Part shown: one piece after another, positions 13,201-27,200 of the stretch | How the letters are laid out: each line of letters opens with the position of its first letter | How positions within the stretch are numbered: position 1 is the stretch's first letter | From: Lingula anatina | Taxonomy: Eukaryota; Brachiopoda; Lingulata; Lingulida; Lingulidae | Direction: 5' to 3' | Length of the DNA stretch: 64,000 bases | Assembly: GCF_001039355.2 (NCBI RefSeq) | Contig: NW_019775472.1 | Span: 186,001-250,000, forward strand | The notes under the pieces: model-generated | Databases searched by the model: none | What the model was told of the DNA's origin: nothing | Seen by the model: only the letters and a program-made list of their open reading frames with translations | Made by a program: the position numbers and the translations under genes

Positions 13201-16200
13201 TATGGGTATTGTATTTATGCCCCCCCCCTCCCAGCACCCCATATAGAACTGCCTTCCTCAACCTCTTGCATTTTCTTGATTTCTCTTAAAGGTCAACTAT
13301 TTAAATTTTTCACCTTTCTCTTTTTACTTCTTTAAAGATAAAATAATGGTTTACAAATAAAATCCACCCCTGAGCCAGTCATGTTGTTTGGGGACATGTT
13401 GATATATTAATTTTTAAAACCAAAATTAATACAATTACAATCAAGCTAATGGATGCAAATGAGTTTTTTTTTATCAATCATATCATGCTGATCAAGGAGA
13501 ACTTTTGTTTCTATCAGGTATTAATCTTTACCATTGGCTGTTTAACCAGAGGTCTTACATTTTTGCCTTAAAAAATGCTAAATTGCAGCCATGATACATT
13601 TTTTAATTCCTGTTAATTGTTACATCTGAGACATGTTGCCCCTACAAGTGTCTTACGTTTTATTATTTTGGCTTCTATTTTAGGTGTTCCACTGGGGAGG
13701 CCTGGCAAGACATCATGTTGAGCTGCATTTCGGGGGCTCCATGTGAAGTGCCTGAAGACGAGGAGGAATCAAATGACTGCGGCACTGTTCTGGCATACAT
13801 GTACTTTGTATCATTCGTCTTTTTCAGCTCTTTTCTTGTAAGTAACATAAATGTTGTTTGTGGTGTGTGTTATGCATATTTTCCTTTAGATATGAAAAGG
13901 ATATTTTATTTCGATCAAGACAAAAAATAGATTTTGATAATGTTTTAATTTAAAATGCAAGGAATATACATTGATGATAGAATCTACATAAATTCTTTGC
14001 TTTTTATATCGTTATCATGATGTTTCACAAACCTATTTACAATTTGTTGTAGATGCTGAACTTGTTTGTTGCTGTTATTATGGACAATTTTGATTATTTG
14101 ACACGAGATTCCTCTATTTTGGGACCACATCATTTGGATGAGTATATCCGAGTTTGGTCAGATTATGATCCAACTGCATCGTAAGTATGGCTTTGTATAA
14201 AGAATGTACTGTATTTTTTTAAAAGTAGAGTAAAGATCAACTCAGGCCATGGTAATTTATACAAAATGATAATATCAAATATTGTATTCTTTTATAGGAT
14301 GGTGTGAAAGCATGTTTAATCATATTCTTTACTGAACATGATACTAAAAGTAGATGCATCCAAATATACATACTTGTCTCTTCTTTGAAAATTTAGATTC
14401 ATTCAAATCTGTTTCAGTGGCCGGATCTCTTACCAGGATATGTATGACTTGCTAAGAAATCTAGAACCGCCTGTAGGATTTGGCAAGAAATGTCCATACA
14501 GGCTTGCCTATAGGGTATGTGGTGGTTATTTTGTTGAAATATGACTTGCATAGTTCTGGTCAGCTACAGATAAAATGTTCTTGTGTGACTTAAATGTGGC
14601 CACAAGCCACGAACTTCATGGTACCTGATTTGAAGCTGGAATGAACTTAATTGCTTAGTTATTTGTTAACAAAATGTTGCACTTGCAAAGTCATAATCTG
14701 GGCTAACCATAGCATAACATTGGTGTGAGCAAGATAACTGAAACATTTAGACATCAGAAATTAAAAATTTGGTCAATAGAGTTAGAGTGTCGCATTCTGA
14801 ACAGACCCTAATAGTGATGTAGATTAACCTATTATTTAGCGCATGCATACCTTACTTTGCTGGGTTGTGGTGACCCAGTCATTTATCTTAACATGACAAC
14901 AAAATAGAATGCTGCTAGTAATTAACCTTAAACATTTGCACCCTTGCTCTTACCAAAAATACTAATAATTTTTGGTCTTGTAACAAGATGGTATGATGTA
15001 TCGCTAAACGCTTACTAACTTTGAATTTTTGCATCAAATGTTACTACCATCCCCCTCCTGTATTAAAATCTGTTTTGACAATTGAAGTAATAACTATAGT
15101 AAAGTTGGTAACCTTTTTTTAATTGACGATATGGACAGTGAAAACAATTAATATTTCAGTGAATCAAAATGATGATGCAAGCTTAGCAGAATGTGGTGTT
15201 TCCCAATCATAGCTTATTTACTAACTGATATCTTACAGAAACTAATCCGCATGAACATGCCTGTAGCAGAGGATGGTACTGTGCACTTTACCACTACTCT
15301 TTTTGCCTTGGTGAGGGAATCGCTTCAGATAAAGATGAGCCTAGGTATGAAAATTGAGAGTAATTTTTATGATTAATATAGTACTAATTATTATAATTTT
15401 TATATAAATAGGATTGTCATGGGTCTGTTGTTTTTACAAGCACATGGCATTTCTATATTTGCATCAAATGGATAATTAAGTGTTACACATTTGTAAAAAA
15501 AAAGTGTAACATGTACATGCAGCTCCATGTCAGTGGGAGAAAGGCCATCAATGATGACAATCACACAATAATGAATGTAAAGATTTCCTCTGCTTTTGTA
15601 CATAGAGAATATCTTACTGGATAATTTACCATATTGAGGATGTACAATGGCCCAACACGGTGTATTCAAGGACAGATCATCACACATGTAAAATTATTGA
15701 TATTTATTGGAATATTGTTTCAGGTCGTTGGAGAACTCATATTATATATTTTGAATAATAAGTATAGTAATTTGTTATCTTTTGAGATCACACAAGCCTT
15801 TATTTAAAAAAAAATAATGATATTTTCAGTGATATGGTGGCATGAACCTATCAGTCATTGTATTACTGTGAAATCTATACCTGTCATCTGCAAAACATTA
15901 AATGTTGTGAGAAATTTCCATCTAATCATATACCTAATCTTTTGCATGGCCTTTTAGACAAGGAAGTTTCAGGTTTGGAAATTATTGATACAGTGCATTA
16001 GTGCGGTATTTTTTTTTTCTTTGCTTTTCTTTTCTTTTTCTGCAACTGGTGCTACATTGTATTCTTATTGCAACACATTTGTGCACCTGTACCATTCTTT
16101 GACATATTTAAAAGATACTATCTTATGATTGCACTTAACAAATTGCCATTTTAGTTTGGCACATATTTCAAGTACATATATACGCTCCCTTATAAGGCAT

Positions 16201-19200
16201 TGAAAACCATGAAAAACAGATCAGGTTTTGTTCATGATTGAAATTATGGTGGAAACAGAAAAAAAATGGAAGCCATTTTTTAAACTCCTGGCTTTTTCTC
16301 ACATATTACAGTAATTGTGCTCCAGTTGCAGATCACTTGAACTGTGCGTGCGTTGTGATATATCATTTACAGAGTTTAAAGAATCTGCCCAGCCTATTAA
16401 ATGCCTTCTTGATAGATCTTGAAGAAGAAAATAGACTGCTATTTTTGTAACTTTTTAACTATCACATGCTTCTTCCTTTAAATTGAAAATTTCAAAAGCC
16501 CGCTTCACTTTCTCAGCCACTTTTGCCAGCCACTGCCTTTTGAATAATTAAAAGTACCTTATAAAATCAATTATATTTATTTCAGTCATTAACATGCTAT
16601 TTCTATGAACAGATTTATTATTTCATTTGTTAAACCTATTTATAAATTACACTTCTAACATATTTCCAATGTATCAATTTTCATTTTATAAACTCTCTCT
16701 CATACTGACAAAGCCAGGCAATTTTAGTTGAACCCATTCTTGATTGTCTAGCCTTTTAGCTGGCCAGATACAAGCCAATAACATGTAACCATTGATGAAA
16801 ATATGTTTCTCATATTTATCCTCAAAATACTTCAAAAACTATCTTTTAGTAGAAACATTTGGTTGAACTAGTTGATATTTGTAGTGTGGTGTATTGTCTT
16901 TGACAATTAGGCTGTGAAATGTTATTTAGACAAAATTGGTTGACTTCAGTGAGTGTATTACATATCAAAAAGAGTTTGTGTGTGTGTGTGTTATTTTAGC
17001 AGGAAGGTTAATCGTTGCTGAATTTAAAAATGCTCCTTTTACAACCATCATGTTGATTGATGTGGCCAACTTGGACATAGTTTTGTATTGTGTCAGAAAT
17101 GATATCTCAACAGATTACATTTGATGTTTTGAAAAGGAGTAACATGAAACAAATTTGCAGTCTTTGGGATCTGAATGTTATTGTAATTTGGGAGTGTGCA
17201 GTTTAGGTCATTTATTATTTGAAAAACTTTGTAAAAAAAACTTCTTCAGACAAATGCTGGAAATTAAAATTTGAAATTTGATAGACACATAAATTTGATT
17301 TAGATTAGGGATAAGCCATCTATAATAAAAAGCATTTTACACTTCTGTTAATACTGAAATATGAAATGATGTAGGCTTTTGGTTTATTCATAATTAGTTG
17401 AATACAAATGTGATGATAAAGAATGATAATAACAATGCCCAATGTAACAAGAAAATCTACATGTTATTTTAAAGAAAGTGTAAATTAGGTCCAGTTTTTA
17501 TGTAATCTTAATACATTGTGAAGTTTTATACATCTTTACTGGTTTCATTTTATAGCTGATGAAATGGATCAAAAGGATGAAGAACTCAGAGATGTTATAC
17601 GGAAAATGTGGCCCTTGCAGTCAAAGAAACCAAAGACTATCAAGTTGTTGGTGCCACCAAATGAAGGTTTGGGTTCACTTGATTTATTACAATTAAGTTT
17701 GCATTAAAGAAAAGCTGTATCAATTATCATGATGATAGCTAGGCCAGGGTGAAGAATAAGGGTTAAGTTACAGACTTCATCTTACTGAAAATTGTGGGTG
17801 GAAATCAAAAAGTAGTTGTAGTAATGTTAAAATGCAGTTATTATAAGCATCTATTATAATTGAAAGATAAAAGTTGAAACATCCAGACATTTAGATATCA
17901 TTTGGTCAACTTAATGAAAAAATTAAGGATTTTATCATTTTCATGCATAGATAACATATGTTTATTTATATTTTTTTTTTTCAGAATTGAATAATGGAAA
18001 GATGACAGTTGGTAAGATCTATGCAGGCCTTCTGATAGCAGAGAACTGGAAAGCCTACAAAGCCAGTCAGACAAGAACAAACCATGCCAAATCAGTAAGT
18101 TTTCCAGGAATTCATCTGATTCATTTCTCTTATTTTCAGGAAATGGCAATTAATGTTCCAATTGCTGGCATTTGCTTCAGTGCAATAAAAATCTATAAAA
18201 GTTATACCTTTCAAGTAAAATCTGTTGTTAAAGGAGTCTTGTAATTGAATGGCTTATTATGATAGACATTTGCCTTTGTGCTTTAACTATATGCCCAAAT
18301 GTAATGGTGCTCTTTCGTATTTCTTTATGTAAATAATGGGCAATATGTACTACTTTCTGTGCCTTTAATATACATAAAGATTATCTTCTTAAATGGTACC
18401 CCTACACCCCTTCCCAACTTACCAATTAAACACCTCCTGCACCCTACCCAATGCACCTATTAATCAACTGCTGCGTGTTTGCAAAGTCACCTATAGTGAT
18501 GTATAACCAACACAGTAAAAGTGCCTTAGTTTAAACTCTGAACTAACATTCTAAGTCCATAATACTTACAATTGATTTTTTTATTATGCTTTCTTATCTA
18601 CAATGTAGCCTCATTGTAATGTTGATCAAGTCGAAAATTGTGAGGTAGTTTACTATATATTTAGCATCTGTGTAAAAATCCCACCGCTGCCACCACTGTT
18701 GCCACCTATAGTTGGAGAAGTTCCCATGTACAGAACAGAACAGTGTTCATTTTTGGCAAATTAAGCTGCATGCTAGTCAAATGGTAACTGGGAGAGGGAT
18801 GAAGAATTAGATAATATGTGTTCATATCCATAAACTAGTATCTCTTATAAACAGGTACTTGGGTTCATGCATGAAATGTTCTGAATCATTTTTATGGTGA
18901 TGTATATGATTGCAACTGTCCTCATTGGAAATACGTTTCTTAACTGTTAACCTGATACTTATAAATGAGCACTGTTTAACTGGGATTTTAATCCTGGTGA
19001 GGAAGGCAAGTGTATACTCTGTGGTGAGAGCTGTTCCCAAAGGTGCATGCAATTAAGGTGATTTTCATTAATTAAAAAGGTAAAATCACTTTAATTTTAT
19101 GGTAAATGGGTGATACGGTTCAGAACCACAAGGAGCTGAAGCATCATGGCAACATCTGTTCTTGTGAGTAGATAGATGTAACCTGCTTCTCCCCACCTTC

Positions 19201-20909
19201 TTGTTGCAGGTCACTCCTCCACCTCCTAAAAAAGCTGAAGAGGTTAGTCTGCACAAGCACTGTAATCTTCACATGACTTGATTACTATCACTCACTGATG
19301 ATCAGTAGTCAACACAAGTCATGTGGCTTTCAATTATTACATTTTGCATGTTTGCTTGCAAAAATTTACTATGTAGTTGTATTTTTTCAGTATTCATGTA
19401 TATTTTTTATGAATGTTGATTGAAATTGTGGATGATACTCTTCACTGCAAACCATACTAAGCCTTGTAATGTAGTCACTTTCCTCCGTTTTCATACCAAT
19501 AACATTTTCAATGAATTATTTACTTTACAAAATGTAATTCCTGTAAGACCTGTCAAGTGAAGGTGCAAACAAAATATACCAGACAATCCTTGAACTAAAG
19601 ATGCATGCTTTGCTTATGGACAGTGGTTGGGGGATTTCTAAATGTGTTTTAGTTTTGTTTAAGAAGTAGTTCAAGTTTTTTTTATTGGTGGTCATTACTT
19701 ATATTAAGCCAGTATCCAAAATTATAGATATTTAGCATCCTACCTTATATTTGTAGTTCCCAATATATGTCATCTGGGTATTCAGAAAGTGCTCAAGGAT
19801 GAATGGATGTTGAAAAGAAGTTTTACTTTATAACATACAAAATTTTGAACTTGTTGGCTTCAAAAACAAATACCTACAATTTAAAAAAAAGCTGTTGACT
19901 GGATACAGTTTGTTTGAATCAGTGTCACAGACATTCTGTTTGCTCAGTTTGAATACCCATCTGTAGAACATACCGTAGTGTAGGTGTATTTTCATTTCAT
20001 GTTGTGAGGTACAAAATATTGCATTCCACATTTTTTTAAAACATGCTTGGATGGACTAGTGCATAATTTTGGGCAATGACATTGCAGTATAACACATCTC
20101 TTGATCTGAATTTTATAGAATTAATGTCACTGATTTGAGGTGATTTGCATCTTGAATTTGATGCCCAAGTAGCTACTGATATTGTGCATGACCTTGAGGT
20201 TTGACCTTGACCCTGGTTTCTTGTGATAAGATTTAAATCTTGAGATGTTATGTGTTATTGTCTTTTTAAATGCTGGTGATTGATTTGTAACATATTTCAT
20301 TAAAGCCACTCATTTCCTTTAAAACTTACAAATAATTGTGTCAAAGATATTTATAAAGAAAGCCACCTTGATTATAGGTATTGCATGGAAATATCAGCAT
20401 AAAAAGACAATTATATACTTACTATGATATCAGTACAGCTCATAGGTTATGTTACATACATATATAACCTAGGAGCTGCCCTGTATTTTTGTGTTGAAAT
20501 TTTCCCTTGCTTATTACCATACTAAACACTTGCTATATTGATTATATTCAGGTGTGCATTTTTATATATGCTAACACTGTTATGCTTTGCCAATGGGAAA
20601 TGCTGTCTCAGTTGTAAGGACGTTTTTGGAAAAATTACCCATATGACATTAAATATACAAAACTTGAAGTTTATACATAACAAAACAGATCATATGAATA
20701 TACATTTTTCAGTTGGAGTCAAACTCAAGCAAATTGACATTCAAAGTGTTTCCCCTTGGCTTCTGGAAATTTTGCTTTTGAATGGGCATGTATATGCATG
20801 ATTGCTGATTATTTAATATTTTTCTTCCTTGTGCTCCACAGTTTATTAAGTTTCTGCAAGATGCAAAGGTATATATGATTTTTTTGTAATCAAACCTTTG
20901 GCCTGACTG

Positions 20910-20946
<37 letters not shown>

Positions 20947-23900
20947 CTTCTAGCAGAAACCAGTGCCTTAGAGTTCAGACCATTGGAATTTTAACAGTAT
21001 TTTGATAAACTTTTTATTGGTTAATTCAGTTATTTTGATTGATAAGTCTGGTCTAGGTATTGTATATGATATATGACTTGGGTCATGCTAGCATATATTT
21101 TCTCTTTTAGCCAGACTTTACTAAATTTTACCAAATCACCAATACAAAAAAAAAAAATAATAAAAAAAAAAATAATAAATAAATAAATAAAATAAAATAA
21201 AATTGGTCTGTGTTTTCATTGTATTAAGTCAAAATATCCCCATCTTTCCCCTGTGGCTTATATATACTGGCATGAGCTTAGCAATGATTAAGTGGCGATA
21301 TTGTAATTCCTGGTACTGGCTGGTTGCCTGCCTGCTCGCAATGTACCCGGGCTAGATATGTGCATGTTATGAAATTAAAGCTAGGTGTGTGCATTATTAA
21401 TGTTTTAAGCATATATGTGCATTATTGATGTTTTGAGTATATATTTGCATTATTGATGTTAAAAAGCTAGGTGTGTGCAGTATGGCTGTTTAAAGTCTGG
21501 GTATACATATTTTGGGTATTATAGGTTTGTATGTGTGGATTAAGGGCATTATAAGGCTTGATATGTGTATTATGGAAACGATGAGGTTAGGTATGTGTTT
21601 TGTTATGTATATGTGCAGAAAAAGAGTCTGCTGTACACTGCCATGAGGAGATGAATACCAGAGTTACTGGTTATATGATAACAAAGTGCCCATATGTGGA
21701 TAATAAGAAACTGGTTTAAAGAAACAATTATACAAAATGTATCTTGTGGCATTAATTCATAGGTATTGCTGGTGGTACCTATTTTCAGAAGCAAGTTACA
21801 CCTCTCTTAACCTTTGCCAAGACAAAATTAATGGTCGGGATTTTGATCTGGAAATGAGAAAATTTACAAATCCCATCTATTGTGAAAAAAAGTTTTTAAT
21901 GTACATTCTTGTCTTTGTAAAGCAGACTCATTCATAAATGTATTGTCAGTCTTGTCCTTACTGTCACAGTGACTGTAATGTTACTGTATGTGTTTAAATA
22001 TGATGTACTGTACTGTATAAAGCTGTGTTGTTGATGTTTATGTTAGATTGTTATAAATTGGTAACAACAGAGCTTATGGGTTTTAATGAAAATAGTATAC
22101 AAAACTTGGGATCAAAAAAAGGGAGAGTCCAACACTGGTTAAGGTAAAACAGGATTGAGACTGAGTCAAGAGAAATAGTTTAATATGTGAACCTGTCCAC
22201 TATGTAAATCAGTGACTCAGGACAAATGGTGAGTTGATGGGTTAATCAAAGTGTTATCTTCAAGTCCCCAGTTTCATATTTCATTTCGTTCAGTCCCAAT
22301 GTGTTATTTGTCAGTAGGCTCTGGAGGAGATTGATACATTGAAAATGTTTTGAAACACCACTTTACTTTATAAATCCTAAAAGCATTCTAATTTCATGTG
22401 AATGTAAGATTTTTTTTTATTGCAACATGTCTTGACAATGCAAGAAATTTTTTCACATCAGTTATGTTTTCAATTTGTATCTGATTTCAGTTTCCATGCT
22501 TTAAAAAAATGCCCTTATTATTATGATTATTATTATTATAAAGATTAGGCCCAAACGTGTAATTGTGAAGGTTTTGCCTGTAGCCACAAAGATATTGTTT
22601 AGAGTATTAAAGCTAATCATGTTCATTAATATAATGATCTTCAGTTACTGCTTTGCAGTTAATGATTCAGAAGGTGTGTAGAAAATCACCAAAAACAATC
22701 TATGTTGCACTTATCTCAGAAAATTTTCTGGTGGTAGTTACTTTTCTATGTATTGATGAAATTGCTTTATCAAGGCAGTATTGGAACATTTTCTTTTGAA
22801 TCTGATATAAATGGCTTCCCATGGGAAACAAGGGATTTAATGCCATCTAGTGTCAATTTTTACAATAAGAGTTGAGATTCAGTACACTAATTGTTTTAAT
22901 CATTATGGATGGCTGTTCTTTCATATGATATGATTCAACACTGAATACTTGCTTACTTTCACAATCACTGATTGAGAATATTTGACCTTGGCATCCAATT
23001 GTCAAGTATTACGGTACATAAAAATGCATTCGAAAACATGTTCATTGAACAAGATTGTTAGATAAGTTAGGTATTATTTAGTTACATGCAGTTATGTAGG
23101 CACAGCATCTACATATTTGTTGACCAAATGGTGTAAATCTCTTTTCCAGAGACCCCAGTCATTGCTGAAGAGAGTAATGGGTGTTCTGAAGACCACGCCC
23201 ACCCAGGACAGTTTTGATAATGGAGATGAATATGGCCATGAGCCTGGATACAGGTACTGACCACTTGACCACACAGTTTGTGGCTTGTCTGAAAAGTTTA
23301 TTTTGCTGTGAGTCTCAACATCTGTCTACGATATTACAGGATGTGAAAGGGCTGGGGGGGGGGGGAACTTTACAATAAGACCTGGAATAAGACCTGAAGG
23401 GCAGTGCAAATTTTAAACAATTTTAAACATTGCTGCTGATCAGATTTTATATTTGACATCTTCACAGAGTAGTACTTTGAACTGATTTTATTATCCAAAA
23501 AAGTGTTGGCCAGAGTCAGTTCTATTTAATTGGTTCAAANTACTTTACAATAAGACCTGGAATAAGACCTGAAGGGCAGTGCAAATTTTAAACAATTTTA
23601 AACATTGCTGCTGATCAGATTTTATATTTGAAATCATTACAGAGTAGTACTTTGAACTGATTTTATTATCCAAAAAAGTGTTGGCCAGAGTCAGTTCTAT
23701 TTAATTGGTTCAAAACCCAATAGCTTTAAACGAAAATCAACATGAAAAAATGGTGAACAAATGAATGGGAATATGTACTGTAAGTGTCGGGAAGAACCAC
23801 TTGATAATTCTCACTCATATAAAAGACATTTCCTTAGTCTCTGAAACTAGATATTCTCTGACTCATTTATTTCATGAACCTGAGAGTTGTTTTTGCTAAA

Positions 23901-24228
23901 TCTTGAAAAGAAAAAGACCCATGGCTTAATTTACAATTTGCTGAAAAAGTAAAATGTATGTAATGCTTCTTTATGTGTGGAAAATTGCATACATTTCTTC
24001 TCCTTCCTTGAAAGGGTTTGAGTGATTGAAATGTTCCTGCTTTTCTTACTGTTTTCTGAACTTATAAGCTAAGATTCATACTGATTTTGCTGTCATATTC
24101 TCATCTGTACATTTTGTGAATAGCTATGCAGTGTACTGAGGTTCCACATATTAATCCCCAAGTATGACTAGGAAAATTGTGCAAAAGTGGTATATGCTTA
24201 GTTTTATAGTTGGCAGAAATTACTTACA

Positions 24229-24294
<66 letters not shown>

Positions 24295-27200
24295 TTTGGG
24301 CAGATACACCAGCTGAAAGAATAATACAAAATCTTGCAAATACCAACACATTTGTAACTAGTTGAATATGAATACTAGGAAGGGTGGAATGCTTGAAGAT
24401 ATTTCAATGTTACATTCAGTTAGAAATGCGGAGAATGAAGTCTTTTAAAAGGGAAATCAACATAGATTTATTTCAGCATTGGAACATCTACTAGTTTTGT
24501 ATCATACAGAAAACAAAAATGATAAATCAATTTAAATGGAATGTATTTAGATGCTCAATTTTGTTTTGCTTTTTCCTCCCCTGCTTTTCTGCTAGCCCCA
24601 ATCACTTGTCTCCATCACGGGGACTGATTGGGACTAGCTCTCGCTCAGGAAGCAAGCAAAGGTGAGGCACTAGCTGTCACAACTAATGCAATAGCTGACA
24701 CCTGCTTATGGCACAACTAACGCAATGACTAATACATGCTTCTAGGATTGCAGTAACCAGCACCAGTTGCTAATTGCACAACCCATCACAATTACCATCA
24801 CAATGTCAAATTTATCACTTGGTTTAGCTGATATTTTTATTGCACCATTGAATATCATTTGCATATTGAAAGGTTTTTTTATTTAATGCATTAACCAAAA
24901 CCTGTATGCCAAGAAATAGGTTTTTACCTTTTAATTAATGAATTTGATTTGTTCATCATTATGAATGGCTTCTTTGCTAATGTATGATAGAATAGGCTTA
25001 TATTTAAGTTACAAAGCCTTGCAAAAATAAGTTGCCGTCCAGCCCCCCTCTCATAATTTGCTTTAAAACAACATAAGTAGTTTTAGGTTGCTGTGTCCCT
25101 GGGAAGCTAGTTGATGAGAATTGGGATATTAAATGAAATTTTGGAGTAATTCTTTTTGATTGATGTTTAACAGGTAATGAGCTCTAGGTCAACTGAACAT
25201 TTAAGTAATTTTATTCCTTAGTAGACTGAACTCCTTGCACACCACAATAAAATTGACAATAAACTTTGATTTGTTGAATGAATCATCACAGAATTTCCTA
25301 ATTATTGTTTTCTAAAGAAGAAAAGAAGCTCCGGGTTCATCTTAACCTTGAACCAGCAAAAAAAAAATATTGATAAAAAAAGATCCCAGTTACTATCTGC
25401 TCTAGCATGTACTGCAACAACTGAAGTAGTTAAACTGGTACAATAGTTCCATATGTAAGAGGCGAATACCCATCTACAGCTGACTTGTAAATAACTTATT
25501 GTCGGATAGACTAGTAACAACTAATATAGGATAGAAATATCTAACAAATATGACTTCCTTTCTATGAATGCTCACTTTTAAGATGATTGTTTGGTTTCTT
25601 TTTATTCTTTGGTATGTTTTACGGTAATTTTGGTTGTAAAAGCCATAAAACAGTAACTTGAGTTAAATTCACAAGTGATTGGATTTTCTTTCTTTCTTTC
25701 TTTTTTTTTTTCTTTTGTCAAGAAGGGAAGGGGTCAATGCATATCTGATACCCAAGACCAGAACTTCATCTTTCTGTGAGCATGTCATATTACAACTCTT
25801 ACTCACTTTTCATTCAGTGGTACATGTTTTAATGTTGTTTTTTCCTACTAGACGTGTGAACATCCTGAGTTCAAAAAATCATCCCTCTACTTATTCATGC
25901 CTATGGCATGAAGCATTGCTTTCATCTTCACATACTGAGTAAAAACTTCAACTTTGATAAGCAGCGTTGCCATTATTATTAGACTCAGATGATTTCTTAA
26001 AGATTTTTATGGACAGTATCATGACAAAAGATAGTAAAGCACAATTTAGTAAAAAAAAAATGAGTAGAATACTTATAACTGAACGTGCCTGGCAACACTG
26101 TGTAAATAACTTAATATAATAACAATTACTATGATGTTCATTTTCTCTTAAATGTAAATATTCTATATTGGAATTAACGGTATGCATGTTGACTAGTGAT
26201 TTCTTGCATCAGGGTCAGGCAGAAAGTGATGAAAAACTTCTGAGCCATAATTGCCTCACAGGATGAGCATTGCTTGGACTTTTTTTACAAGCACTTGTAA
26301 ATGTAGCTAAACAAATTTTAAAACTGGGTTTGGGGGAGTTTATGGTAGCTCAACTGTCTGGCCATGTTGCTCTATATATAGATGATAGATATTAATTCAT
26401 TTATGTCCGTGTCCAGCTTGCTAAGTGTGATTGACATGGTTCAACAAAGAGAGAAATATAGTGGTAGTAACAACAGGTACGTAGAATGGGCCAGTTTTTT
26501 GGTCATCAGGAGTCATGTGATCACCTTAGGTCACATGACCAGTTGGTTGTGTGATGATGCCAAGTAACAAACCTATGACAAACAGCATTGTGACTGCTCC
26601 ACAATATTTGATTGGGTACTTTGGATTTCTCTGTCTGGGCACCATGAAAGTAAAAGCATCAGATTAAGTGTTTGTCAAAATGCATAGTCGCACATGACTT
26701 TAAGTTGTTGACTTGGCATCTGTGGAGAAACATATGATTTTCAGTATTACATTACCATGGGTTTTATGACCACAATTTATTAATTGGTCATGTGAACAAT
26801 AATCATGTGATTATTGTTCACGTACCAAAAGTTTTGTCATTGGTCATGTGATTATGGTCAAAGGGCAACTTTAATGAGTGAAATGAGTTCTTTTTTTGTC
26901 GTGAGCTGGATCCATATGTGCTGGAGCATCATGGAGAACTGACTGTCAAGAGCTACACAATTTCTAATTGACTTGCATGCTATTATGATATCAAATATTT
27001 TGGTTTAAGAGTGCATTACTTATATTGAATTTGCAGTGATTGACACTTGAGTATGAATGTTTGCAACACAGATCAAAATTTTGTAATCTAATAAGCTAAG
27101 ATGAGTTATGTATATCAAGAATATCAATCTGTGCAAAATGAAAATCAGCAGTTTTTTTGTATAATATTTAAGGTTGTTTATGGTTTGAAGTGTTTTCTAT

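Larger units (their letters stand above)
12697..23365. repeat. Direct repeat, copy 2 (about 10.7 kb)
   Basis: Starts immediately after the N at 12696, in the middle of an intron, at the base equivalent to 1497. It runs past the point where copy 1 stops (the 12-G run at 23354-23365) into unique sequence. That geometry is what is expected from two overlapping contigs of different haplotypes joined without merging. Confidence 0.95.

Noticed and set aside
1497-23365. A genuine tandem exon duplication producing a channel with two pore regions
   Set aside because: Serial splicing is out of frame, the second copy starts mid-intron at an N, and all coding differences are silent; a haplotype join is simpler.
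24231-24293. Poly-A tail of a minus-strand retroposon
   Set aside because: 63 T with no recognisable element body or target duplication beside it.
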